Assembly (NCBI RefSeq): GCF_001659605.2 | Contig: NC_035177.2 | Location: 34,178,136-34,242,135 of the forward strand | Length of the DNA: 64,000 nucleotides | Direction: 5' to 3' | From: Manihot esculenta | Taxonomy: Eukaryota > Streptophyta > Magnoliopsida > Malpighiales > Euphorbiaceae | Part shown: positions 54,362-64,000 of the stretch, in pieces | Layout of the letters: every line of letters begins with the position of its first letter | Position numbering within the stretch: the first letter of the stretch is position 1 | The notes under the pieces: model-generated | Database searches by the model: none | What the model was told of the DNA's origin: nothing | Seen by the model: only the letters and a program-made list of their open reading frames with translations | Made by a program: the position numbers and the translations under genes

Positions 54362-54617
54362 AGGTTCATATGGTCGGACCTAGAGTGTCGGGCTCATAGA
54401 TGTTAGAGAAGGTCAAGCACAATAGGAAAGATCATGTCCACTAGGATAGGATGTGGAGTCCTGTCTTGCATGATGATGTGAAATGCCATGATAATATGCA
54501 TGTGCATCAATGATATGCTATGATATGTGATGTATGTGATGCAGGTTCATGTGTACCCACATGAACCATATGATGCTAATGTTTGCTTGTGATGTGTACT
54601 GTTTTTCAGAAAACAGG

Positions 54618-57600
54618 ATGAGGGGAACTCGTCGATCAGCAAGATTGACTGGAGTACCACCCGAGGATGAGGGCACGAGCGCCCGTCCTCCAGCATTGCC
54701 TAGGGCAATGTCTAGTAGGTCTAACCGAGAAAGAGCAGCAAGAGACCCTAGAAGGTCTTTGGATCTGGGTAGAAGCAGATCAGTCAGATGAACAGTTCAG
54801 GGAGGAATGTCTGAGGGCATGGGGGATGATATGGATGTAGAACAGAGAAGGGATGGCAGTCTGGGAGTTAGCATGTCAAAGGAAGGTATGGGAGAGTCCC
54901 AAGGAGGGACTCAGGCCTCGGGATTTGTTCAGCCACCCCACTACCCACACTTCTCACAACATCCCGGGTATTCGATGGGAGGTACATCGGATTACCCTAG
55001 CTTCACCCCTTATCCCACACAGATGCCATACCTACCTTATTAGCCACCATACTCTCAGTACCCAATGTATCCACCTCCACCTTACTATCCAAATCCAGCA
55101 GACCCTACCTCAGAAAATGTTGCACCACCTCCACCACCTACAGAACCAGCAGCCCCAGTTGCTCAGCCATCTAGACCTAGCTCAGCCAGTGGGAGCAAGG
55201 TTAAGATGACTGACTACATGAAATTGGGTGCTCCTCAGTATGAAAAAGGGGATGACCCATTTGTATATCTTGAGAGGGTTAAAGTGATCACAGAGGAGAT
55301 TGGGGCTGATGACAGTAGAGCCATTCAGATGGCTGGGTTCACGCTTAAGTGCAAGAAGGCACGAGAGTGGTTCAAGAATTATGTGAACCCGAGAGTGGAC
55401 AGCATGACTTGGGAAGAGTTTGCAAACGAGTTTGCAGGATGGGCTTTTCTCGATAGTTCAAGGGAGCTGAAGATGATAGAGTTTGAACAGTTGAGGGAGA
55501 CGGAGGAAATGAGCATAGAAGAGTACACCGACAGATTTTTGGAGCTGTTGCCTTTTGCTGGGCAGAGTCTGGATACAGATTCGAAGAGGTCAAGGAGGTA
55601 TGTCATGAAACTCCATTCCAGGTATTCCTCCTTGATTCAGTCAGTGGACAGGGAGAGCTTCCATGCCATAGTAGATATGGCCAGGAAAATGGAGGCCAGT
55701 GCCATCGTTCAGGGGACAGTTAAGCAGTCAGTGGCACAGTCTTCCGGTTCTAAAACTCCGGGTGGGGGAAGATTAGATCCCTCTACCCTGAGTGCAGCAG
55801 CTTCAGGCAGCAAGAGATGGGGTAAGCCCAAGGGTAAGAAGAACAAGTTCTGGAACAAAGTTAAGTCTAGTCTGGGATTTGGAAGTGGCTCAAGCTCTGG
55901 TGCGGATAGTGCAGTTTGTGCGAGGTGTGGTAAGCCACACAGGGGAGTATGTCGGTTTGGGACGAACGCCTATTTCAGATGTGGTCAGGAGGGGCATATG
56001 GCTCGAGATTGTCCAAGAGCAGTCCCGATGGCTCAGTCCCAGTAGACAGCTTTAGGCAGTGTAGCGCAGCCAGCAGCTCCAGCCACGACTCAGGCCAGTG
56101 GCAGAGGCAGAGGAAGAGGGGCAGCCTCTTCTTCAGCGGGTTTCAGAGGTGAAGGTCCATCAGCTCCAGCACGGATCTTCACAATGACACAGCAGGAGGC
56201 AGATGCATCTAACACCGTGGTGGCAGGTAACTTAATTATTGGTTGTTCAGATGTGTATGCCTTGATGGACCCTGGTGCATCTCATTCTTTTATTGCTCCG
56301 AGAGCCGTGGGGAGGTTAGGTCTGATGACTTCCGGGTTAGAGTGTCCTCTCTGGGTCAGTGGACCCAAGTGTGATCCATCTATGGCAGAGTCAGTCTGCC
56401 AGTGTAGTCCTGTGTTTGTTGAGGGGAGATGCTTGTCCGCCGACCTAGTGGTTCTAGATTTGACAGATTTTGACATCATTCTAGGGATGGACTGGTTATC
56501 TACCCATGGTGCTACCTTGGACTGCAGGGACAATGTAGTCAGGTTCAGAGGTCAGGATGGGTCTGAGGTTGTCTTCAGAGGAGACAGGAGGGGTACACCT
56601 AGAGGTATGATATCAGCTCTTCAGGCTCGTAGGTTGCTCAGGAGGGGATGTCAGGGGTATTTGGCTCATGTGAGAGAGCTTAGCAGTCAGGTCAGAGAGC
56701 CCGCCTCGGTGCCAGTGGTTAGAGAGTTCTTAGATGTGTTCCCAGACGAGCTGCCAGGTTTACCACCTGCTAGGGAGATAGAGTTCGAGATAGAACTGAT
56801 GCCTAGAACCCGACCGATCTCTATCCCTCCCTACAGGATGGCGCCAGCAGAATTGAAAGAGTTGAAGGAGCAGTTGCAGGAGCTGGTAGACAAGGGCTTC
56901 ATCCGACCGAGTACCTCACCCTGGGGTGCTCCGGTTTTGTTTGTGAGAAAGAAGGATGGATTCCTTAGACTTTGTATCGACTACAGGCAGTTGAACAAAG
57001 TCACTACCAAGAACAAGTACCCTTTCCCAAAGATCGACGATCTATTCGACTAGCTAGTAGGAGCGGGTTGTTTCTCCAAAATAGATCTGAGATCGGGGTA
57101 CCATCAGCTGAGGATCAGAGAAGAAGACGTACCAAAGACAGCTTTCAGGACCAGATATGGGCATTTTGAGTTCCTTGTGATGCCGTTCGGGTTAACCAAC
57201 GCCCCTGCAGCATTCATGGATCTCATGAACAGAGTGTTTAGCTAGTACCTGGATCACTTCGTTATTGTCTTCATAGATGATATCCTAGTGTATTCCAGGA
57301 ATGCAGAGGAACATGCCCATCATCTGAGGTTGGTTCTGCAGACCTTAAGGGAACATGGCTTGTATGCCAAGTTCTCTAAGTGTGAGTTCTGGCTGAGGAG
57401 CATTTCATTCTTGGGGCATGTGGTGTCAGAAAATGGAATAGAGGTGGACCCTAAGAAGGTAGAAGCTGTGGCTAACTGGCCTAAACCCACTTCAGTGACA
57501 GAGATTAGAAGTTTCTTGGGTTTAGTAGGTTACTACAGGAGGTTCGTTCAGGACTTCTCGAAAATAGCAGCTCCTCTGACCAGACTGACCAGGAAGAATC

Positions 57601-59612
57601 AGAAGTTTCTGTGGACCGACCAGTGCGAAGAGAGTTTTGAAGAGCTTAAGAAGAGGTTGACTTCAGCACCAGTTTTAGCTCTGCCATCTAGTGATGAGGA
57701 CTTTACAGTCTTTTGTGATGCGTCCCGTGTGGGACTGGGTTGTGTACTGATGCAAAATGAGAGGGTGATTGCTTATGCTTCGAGGCAGCTAAAGAAGCAT
57801 GAGTTGAATTACCCCACACATGACCTTGAGATGGCGGCAATAATCTTTGCACTCAAGATGTGGAGGCACTACCTCTACGGGGTAAAATGCGAGATCTTTA
57901 CAGATCATAAGAGCCTACAGTACATCCTGAGTCAAAGAGATTTGAACTTGAGACAGAGGAGATGGGTAGAGCTGCTGAGTGACTATGATTGCAAGATTCA
58001 GTACCATCCGGGTAAGGCGAATGTTGTGGCAGACGCCCTAAGCCGGAAGTCACTAGGCAGTCTATCCCATATCACGGCAGAGAGGAGACCAGTGGTGAAG
58101 GAGTTTTACAAGCTCATTGAGGAAGGTCTACAGTTGGAGTTGTCTGGTACAGGTGCTTTAGTTGCTCAGATGAAAGTGACGCCCGTGTTTCTGGAGCAGG
58201 TGGCTCAGAAACAGCATGAGAACCTAAAATTAGTGAAGATTGCCAGGACTGTTCAGTCAGGCAAAGACAGTGAGTTCAGATTTGACAACAAGGGGATCCT
58301 CCGCTATGGGAGTCGTTTATGTGTACCAGATGACGTAGGGCTAAAAGGAGACATTATGAGAGAGGCTCATAATGCAAGATACAGCATTCACCCCGGGGCC
58401 ACCAAGATGTATCAAGATCTGAAGAAAGTTTATTGGTGGCCAGCTATGAAGAAAGAAGTGGCACAGTTTGTGTCAGCCTGCGAAGTATGTCAGAGGGTGA
58501 AGCTGGAACATCAGAAGCCGGCTGGAATGCTTAACCCGCTACCTATTCCAGAGTGGAAATGGGAGAACATAGCTATGGACTTCGTAGTGGGGTTACCGGC
58601 AGCGTCCAATAGATTGGACTCCATATGGGTGATTGTGGACAGACTCACCAAATCTGCTCACTTCATCCCTGTCAGGAGTGGCTATTCTGTGGACAAGTTG
58701 GCGCAGGTGTACGTTGATGAGATAGTCAGACTGCACGGGGTTCCTGTTTCTATAGTGTCAGATAGAGGACCCCAGTTCACCTCCAGGTTTTGGCGGAGTC
58801 TGCAGGATGCCATGGGTACCAGGTTGGATTTCAGTACTGCCTTCCATCCACAGACAGACGGACAGTCAGAGAGGACCATCCAGACCATAGAAGATATGCT
58901 AAGAATGTGTGTGCTGGACTTTGGCGGTTCTTGGAGGCAGCACCTACCTTTGGTGGAGTTTGCCTACAATAACAGCCATCATGCTAGCATCGGGATGGCT
59001 CCATATGAAGCTTTATATGGGAGGAAGTGCAGGTCACCTGTTTGCTGGGAAGAAGTTGGGGAAAAGGCCTTGGCAGGGCCTGAGCTAGTAGAGATCACCA
59101 GCAGGGTGGTACCCTTAATCAGAGAAAGAATCAAGACTGCTGCAAGCAGACAGAAGAGTTATGCAGACATCCACAGAAGGCAAGTAGAGTTCCAGGAGGG
59201 GGATCTGGTATTGCTCAAGGTGTCTCCAATGAAAGGAGTGGTTTGGTTCGGGAAGAAGGGTAAGCTGGCTCTGCGGTACATCGGACCCTTTGAAGTCTTG
59301 CAAAAGATTGGGAATGTATCGTACAAGCTGGATTTACCTGCTTCAATGGAGAGAATCCATCCGGTTTTCCATGTTTCTATGTTGAGAAAGTTCGTGTCAG
59401 ATCCGGGCAAGGTTCTTAGTGAGCCTGATGTGGAGATCCAAGAGGATCTCACCTATGTTGAGCAGCCGGTACGGATTCTGGACACTCAAATCAGGAAGCT
59501 GAGAAACAAGGAAATCCCGATGGTGAAAGTCCTTTGGAACGACCACAATATGGAAGAGTGCACCTGGGAGACACGGGAGTCCATGCTCCAGCAGTACCCT
59601 TATCTTTTCTAA
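54618..59612 (+). pseudogene. Chromovirus gag-pol polyprotein of C
   Basis: Single 1665-codon frame. Stops: TGA 54789, TAG 55041, TAG 56043, TAG 57051, TAG 57243; there are no frameshifts. Residues ~1-470 are gag: Pro/Tyr-rich middle, core domain (GDDPFVYLERVK, AREWFKNYV), CARCGKPHRGVC and a knuckle whose first Cys is Tyr (YFRCGQEGHMARDC). Protease ~545-640 has D-P-G-A at ~551, an atypical Pro. RT ~720-940 includes [13 protein letters not shown], the [12 protein letters not shown] region and FIDD at ~885. RNase H ~1030-1150 ([15 protein letters not shown]). Integrase ~1240-1500 with zinc domain, [15 protein letters not shown] and [10 protein letters not shown]. The chromodomain-like end (~1610-1664, [14 protein letters not shown]) would target insertion to heterochromatin. 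Confidence 0.93.
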
Positions 59613-59672
59613 GGTTGGTTTCTTATATGTTTCATGTGTTTTATGTTGTATGTCTTGCATGTGCTAGTTGAG

Positions 59673-59709
59673 GAACATTCGGGGACGAATGTTCTTAAGG
59701 GGGGGAGAA
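59673..59709 (+). other. Pre-PPT hairpin and polypurine tract of C
   Basis: A perfect 9-bp inverted repeat (GAACATTCG / CGAATGTTC, 59673-59694, loop GGGA) is followed by TTAAGGGGGGGAGAA, the PPT that primes plus-strand DNA, directly against the 3' LTR. The same pairing is kept in B and H, and with damage in E and F. Confidence 0.75.
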
Positions 59710-61940
59710 TGTAATACCCGGCTAGACTCCGGTATCGGAATTCCTACCGTCCGATGGAATCTCGGATGTCGGAAGCCTCTAGTAGGGTAAAACCATATTT
59801 TTGTGAAATGATTTAATGTGTTTTATGTTTTAAGCATGAAAGAAAATGAGTTTTTGCATGAAAACAGCATTGGAGGAAAACTCAGGTTCAGCCGCCGAAC
59901 CTCAAGTTCGGCCGCCGAACATGCATGCGTTGCGGGTATGCTTTAGGCCCCCGAAAGCATAAGTGAGGGAAGTCCAGGTTCGGCCGCCGAACCTCAAGTT
60001 CGGCCGCCGAACATGGCATGCATGCGGAGGCACATTCGGCCCCCGAACGTGGTCTGGCCAGCCACTATAAAAGGGTCCCTTAGCCGAAAACGGGCGAGCT
60101 TTTTCCCCATTTTCGGCCAAGGTGAGTCTTTGCCGTCCCTCACCCATTTTTTATGTTCTTCCTCTAAATCTTTCAAGATTTTCACTTGTTTTAACTTGGT
60201 TTTGAAGATTTAAGCTTTTGAGCAAAGTTTTGGAGCTTGGAGGTTCAAGAACCAAATCTCTCCCAACTCCGAGTTTTTGGTTGTCTCTCTCGATCTTCAA
60301 GAGGTAAGAGCCGATCTTAAGCTCGTTTTATGTTTTAAATAAGTTTTATGCAAGATCTATGGGTTAGAATGCATGTTTAGGTTATGGTTATGTTTATGGG
60401 CATAAATGTGTGTTCTTGAACAATGTAGATGCTTGATGTGTTGTAGATGGGGTTTATGATGGTTTGAGGCCCCTAGGAACATGTATGCTTGTGTTTGTGT
60501 GTTGTAGAATAGGTTTGATGCATGTTTGATAAGTTTGGAGGCGAAATGTGCATTGGGAGCCAAGTTTCTGCCCTTTGGCAGAAACCAGGTTCGGTAGCCG
60601 AAGGACTTTCGGCCGCCGAACATGGCTGGGGAGGCAGCCTTTCGGCTGCCGAAGCTTGCCCCCGAAAGGAGACTTTCGTCTCTGTCTGGCAGTTTCGGCC
60701 GCCGAAAGTGCCGCCGAACATGCATGAGTTTCGTCTTTGTCTGGGAGTTTCGGCCGCCGAACCTGCCGCCGAAAGTGCCCTGTCCAGGTCTCCTTTGCAT
60801 GTTTTTCTATGGTTATTCCTTGATGTTTTAGGGGGTTTTTAGGGAGTAGTTTATAGTTATGTTCTAGTATGTTTGGTCCCTCATTTGAGTCCACCTGTGT
60901 AGGTTCGGACCCGAGGAACCGAGGACCCCAGCAGTGAGTTCAGCTGCTTCGGTGTTGTCAGAGTCAGCCAGAGGTGAGTGGAACTAAACCTAATCTTTTA
61001 AATTAAATGTTTTATCATGTTTCATGCATCATGATTATGCAATAGGATGATTGCATTAGTATTCACGAATATGCTGCATTGCATCGATTGTTGTTGATGT
61101 GGGTGAATGTTGGATGACCCAATTAGTCCATGACAGGAAGACCAGGACCCCATTCTACGGCCTGGCACGATTGTAAGGAAAGACCAGGACCCCATTCTAC
61201 GGCCTGGCACGATTGTGGGACTCGAAGACCAGGAGCCCAGAGGAGGCTCTGGGATAATGGTAAGTAATGTATGTATGACAGGAAGACCAGGACCCTATGC
61301 TACGGCCTGGCACAATGTTAGCTTGGACTAATTGGTGACAAGTTCACCCAACCCTTATGTGAATTGTCTGTGTTATGATGCATTTCATAGAGCATAGTGT
61401 TAATGTGTTTTAATAGCTCTACTCACTGGGCTTTTAGCTCACCCCTCTTCCTTTACCCCCAGGCTTGCAGGTACAGGATAGAGCAGGAGTCCGGTTAGAG
61501 TAAGGAAGTTCTGCTTATGTAATAGCTAGCAATGGACATGATCAAATTGTAATGTAAAGTCTTAATCAGTATAGTCATGTAATGAGATGATGTATATGGA
61601 TATTAGAAGTGTGCTTGACCATAGATTGTGCTATCCCTTTAATACATGATCTTAGAGATTTTGATGATGTTTATGTAAACCAACTCAACAGATGTTATGT
61701 CACCCATTGGGGGCACAGATGAGATCCCACAGAGGGATCAAAGTTATGTTTATGTTTATGCTCAGGTTGAGTTTGGTTGATGTATAAGGAAAGAAAAGTT
61801 TTAATTTTTATGTATGTTGTTGATCATGTATGGGATTATACAGGTTTACAGGTTATATGTCAGGCTTGCTACGGGTCCCGGCGGCCTTAAGCCGATCTGG
61901 ATCCTAGCGCCGGTAGCGGTCCGATTTTCGGGTCGTTACA
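59710..61940 (+). repeat. 3' LTR of C
   Basis: 2231 bp. About 98% identical to the 5' LTR, with one extra tandem block near 61140-61190 and ~46 bp less in the downstream motif cluster. Several differences lie in CG or CNG contexts within the TTCGGC motifs (for example TTCAGCCGCCGAA near 59888). Confidence 0.97.
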
Positions 61941-61945
61941 CTATC

Positions 61946-63212
61946 CCAACACTGCACCTATAGCAAAGTTGCTGGCGTCACACATAATCTCAAAAGGAAG
62001 GGTCCAGTCAGGTGGCTAGATGACTGGGGCAATGACCAGCAGTGATTTGATCAAATCAAAGTCTGTTCTGCAGCTTTCATCAAAGTCGAATGGGACATCC
62101 TGTTGAAGCAATCTGCACAAAGGCTGAGTTATCTTGGAAAAATCTTTGATGAACCTTCTGTAAAAACCCGCATGTCCAAGTAAAGATCGAATCTCCCGAA
62201 TGCTTGTTGGATATGGCAGATTTTTTATTGTGTCTATTTTAGCTTTGTCTACCTCTATCCCCTTTGCTGAAACAATGTGGCCTAAGATTAGGCCATGGTT
62301 GACCATGAAGTGACACTTCTCGTAGTTCAAAACCAGATTTGTCTCCAAGCATCTTTGTAGTATCTTCTCCAAGTTGGCTAGGCATTCATCAAAAGAGTAG
62401 CCATACACTGTGAAATCATCCATTAAGACTTCAATAATTTTCTTCACATAGTCAGAAAAAATACTCATCATGCAGCTTTAGAAGGTGGCTGGTGCATTAC
62501 AAAGGCCAAAGGGCATCCTCCTAAATGCGAAGGTGCCAAATGGACATGTGAAAGTGGTATTTTCTTGATCTTCAGGTGCAACAGGGATTTGATAAAATCC
62601 CGAATATCTATCTAGGCAGCAGTAATGGCTTTTTCCAGCAAGTCTTTCCAGCATTTGGTCCATGAAGGGCAAGGGAAAGTGGTCCTTCCTTGTGGCTGCA
62701 TTGAGCTTCCTATAGTCCATGCACACTCTCCACCCATTTTGCACACGAGTGGGTACTAGCTCTCCTTTAGAATTGGGGACAATGGTAATCCTAGTTTTCT
62801 TTGGTACCACATGGATGGGGCTCACCCACTTGCTGTCAGAAATGGGATAGATGACTCCCGTGTCTAAGAGCTTTACTATTTCTTTCTTCACAACCTCCAT
62901 CATTGGGGGATTCAGCCTTCTTTGAGCCTCACGGACAGGTTTGCACTCATCCTCCATAAGTGTCCGATGCATGTATGTTGAGGGTGAGATGCCTTTGATG
63001 TCCTCCAAGGTCCACCCAATTGCTTCTTTGTGTTTCCTCAATACCTTTAGGAGGCTGTCCTCTTCTTGTTGGCTGAGTTGATTGGAGACTATGACTGGAA
63101 GTGTGTCTCCAGCCCCCAAGTAGGCATATTTGAGGTGCCCTGGTAGAGTTTTCAGGTCTGATGCTGTTGCTGTTTGATCTGGTGCTTGATGTCTACTCAC
63201 TGATTTGGGCAA
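61946..63212 (-). pseudogene. Element I reverse transcriptase
   Basis: Minus-strand Athila-type RT. From 63212 down: LPGHLKYAYLG, HKEAIGWTLEDIKGISPS, VIYPISDSKWVSPIHVVPKK, GWRVCMDYRKLN, DRYSGFYQIPVAPEDQ, MPFGLCNAPATF, the active site LMDDFTVYG (YxDD-type, here MDD), HFMVNHGLILGHIVS.KGIEVD and FYRRFIKDFSKI. TAA at 62475-62477 and TAG near 62013 stand where Gln is expected (C-to-T changes). It would copy element RNA into DNA; now interrupted. RNase H continues across element C at 52095. Confidence 0.92.
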
Positions 63213-64000
63213 ATTGTCTGCTACTTATTTCGGCGATCTGGCCAAATTGCTCTTGATTATATCTGGTTGCTCTAGTGATTTGGACAAGTCAGGATCAGCT
63301 TGTTTTGGTGATTTGGGCAGATCATCTGCAACCAGTAATGTACAGCATGCTGTTTCTTCTATCTTTGTGTTATTGCTATACATGGCTTCTTGCCTGCAAA
63401 AACCATCATAAAGTAAATTATCTTGATCAAAATCAAAAATTTCTTGACTTAAATCATCAATAATATCAAGGCCATAAACAGGAGAAACATCATTGGAAAA
63501 TTTCATGGCATCATAAACATTAAACTTGATAACTTCCCCTTCTAACTCCATAGTTAATGTGCCATCATGCACATCAATTTTAGTTCTAGCTGTGCTCAAG
63601 AATGGTCTTCCAAGTAGGATGTCAGAGGTTGTGTTGCTTTTGTCTTCCTCCATGTCAATTACATAAAAATCTACTGGGAAGACTAGTTGGTCCACTTGCA
63701 CTAATACATCTTCTAGCACTCCCTTGGGATAAACAACAGATCGGTCGGCCAATTGGATCACTATGCTGGTGCCCTTGAGTGTACCTACATTTAACAAGTT
63801 AAAGATGAAAAGTGGCATGACATTAATTGAAGCCCCAAGGTCCACCTTGCGAAGTGTTTCGAGTATTTCTTTTCCCTCTTTTTCTTTTTGAGACCTTGCA
63901 AATCTTTTGGGAAAGGGGGGAGGTACCTTGAACTTTTCTATTGGTTGTTGTACTGTTCTCTATCTTTGACTGGATTCTGCCTGGTCTGTTGATTTGGGCA
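63213..64000 (-). pseudogene. Element I gag end, damaged protease and spacer
   Basis: From 64000 down: basic gag tail (FPKRFARSQKEKEGKEILETLRKV), then directly the protease motif DLGASINVMP, then LADRSVVYP and ILLGRPFLSTART, the LDIIDDLSQE region, and a spacer with repeated LPKS/LSKS/LARS peptides encoded by GATTTGGGCAAATC-like DNA (63202-63323). Compared with D, about 80 codons between RKV and DLGAS are missing in frame, removing the N-terminal protease strands. TAA at 63222 replaces an expected CAA, and a frame change lies in the C-run near 63915-63925. Non-functional. Confidence 0.85.

Larger units (their letters stand above)
52695..54609 (+). other. Possible leader intron of chromovirus C
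   Basis: Donor-like AGAG/GTAAGA at 52695 and acceptor-like GTTTTTCAG ending 54609, 8 bases before the gag ATG at 54618. Both sites are conserved in position in related LTRs and gag leaders here. Splicing would remove 1.9 kb, including the second motif cluster and the PBS. A second donor-like site, AAG/GTGAGT, lies at 52513. This is a prediction from sequence only. Confidence 0.4.
52101..61940 (+). mobile_element. Complete chromovirus (probably Tekay clade) C
   Basis: Perfect target duplication CTATC (52096-52100, 61941-61945). 5' LTR 52101-54343, PBS, one gag-pol frame 54618-59612, hairpin plus PPT, 3' LTR 59710-61940. The LTRs differ at about 35-40 positions (~1.7%) plus two repeat-length changes. 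All domains are in canonical order with a C-terminal chromodomain, but five in-frame stops inactivate it. It is the best reference for the non-autonomous relatives E, F and H. Confidence 0.97.
41195..64000 (-). mobile_element. Athila-type element I (formerly autonomous order, partial)
   Basis: Minus orientation. Reading from 64000 down: end of gag, protease, spacer, RT, RNase H, integrase. It is split by C (CTATC duplication) within RNase H and by H (AAAAT duplication) in the integrase zinc domain. Its 3' end is truncated just after the integrase stop at 41200, and its 5' part lies beyond the window. It is the only Athila-type copy here with RT and RNase H, though several stops inactivate it. 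Confidence 0.9.

Overview
This window is plant nuclear repeat DNA. I found no host gene, no rRNA or tRNA gene, and nothing prokaryotic. Almost every base can be assigned to LTR retrotransposons of two Ty3/gypsy groups. Group 1 is Athila-type: LTRs begin TGATAGAGCAT, the primer-binding site (PBS) matches plant tRNA-Asp, and the protease motif is D-L-G-A-S. Group 2 is chromovirus-type, probably the Tekay/Del clade: LTRs run TGTAATACCC...TCGTTACA, the PBS matches initiator tRNA-Met, gag has a zinc knuckle, and the integrase ends in a chromodomain. Such dense nesting is typical of a large heterochromatic flowering-plant genome, most likely a eudicot. The species cannot be named from the sequence.

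Layout. A minus-strand non-autonomous Athila-type element (A', 1-4131, left end outside the window) abuts the LTR of an old minus-strand chromovirus (B). B's LTR is at 4132-4828 and 10388-11155 and is split by a second non-autonomous Athila-type element (A, 4829-10387). B's integrase and chromodomain lie at 11261-12873. Its RNase H continues at 40240-40666, because a plus-strand Athila-type element (D, 12874-40234, duplication GTACT) landed between them. D holds a 719-bp solo LTR (17772-18490, ATGTG) and a non-autonomous chromovirus F (20155-29637, TAGAA). F itself holds solo LTR G (26808-29018, TTTCC). D's 3' LTR holds chromovirus derivative E (30431-39552), and E holds Athila-type solo LTR A'' (36686-38719, AGGGC). 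After a truncated LTR (J, 40667-41194) comes a minus-strand, once-autonomous Athila-type element (I, 41195 to the window end). It is split by chromovirus derivative H (42279-51489, AAAAT) and by a complete plus-strand chromovirus C (52101-61940, CTATC).

Only C and I carry recognisable full-order pol domains, and both are broken by premature stops. A', A, D, F, E and H lack working reverse transcriptase. Several were nonetheless mobilised recently: H's two LTRs differ by about 5 substitutions in 2.3 kb. That implies enzymes supplied by relatives elsewhere in the genome.

The most unusual signal is a 13-bp inverted repeat, TTCGGCNGCCGAA. In eight chromovirus LTRs it occurs as pairs whose starts are 20 bp apart, just upstream of the predicted TATA box (no TATA found in H). 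A related block from these LTRs sits, inverted, in the U3 of Athila-type LTR D. The same DNA motif also appears inside Athila-type coding sequence in two reading frames. Other structural signals are a conserved GT...AG pair that could splice the PBS out of chromovirus gag messages, a hairpin before the chromovirus polypurine tract (PPT), a covarying hairpin in Athila-type LTRs, and a duplicated PPT block.
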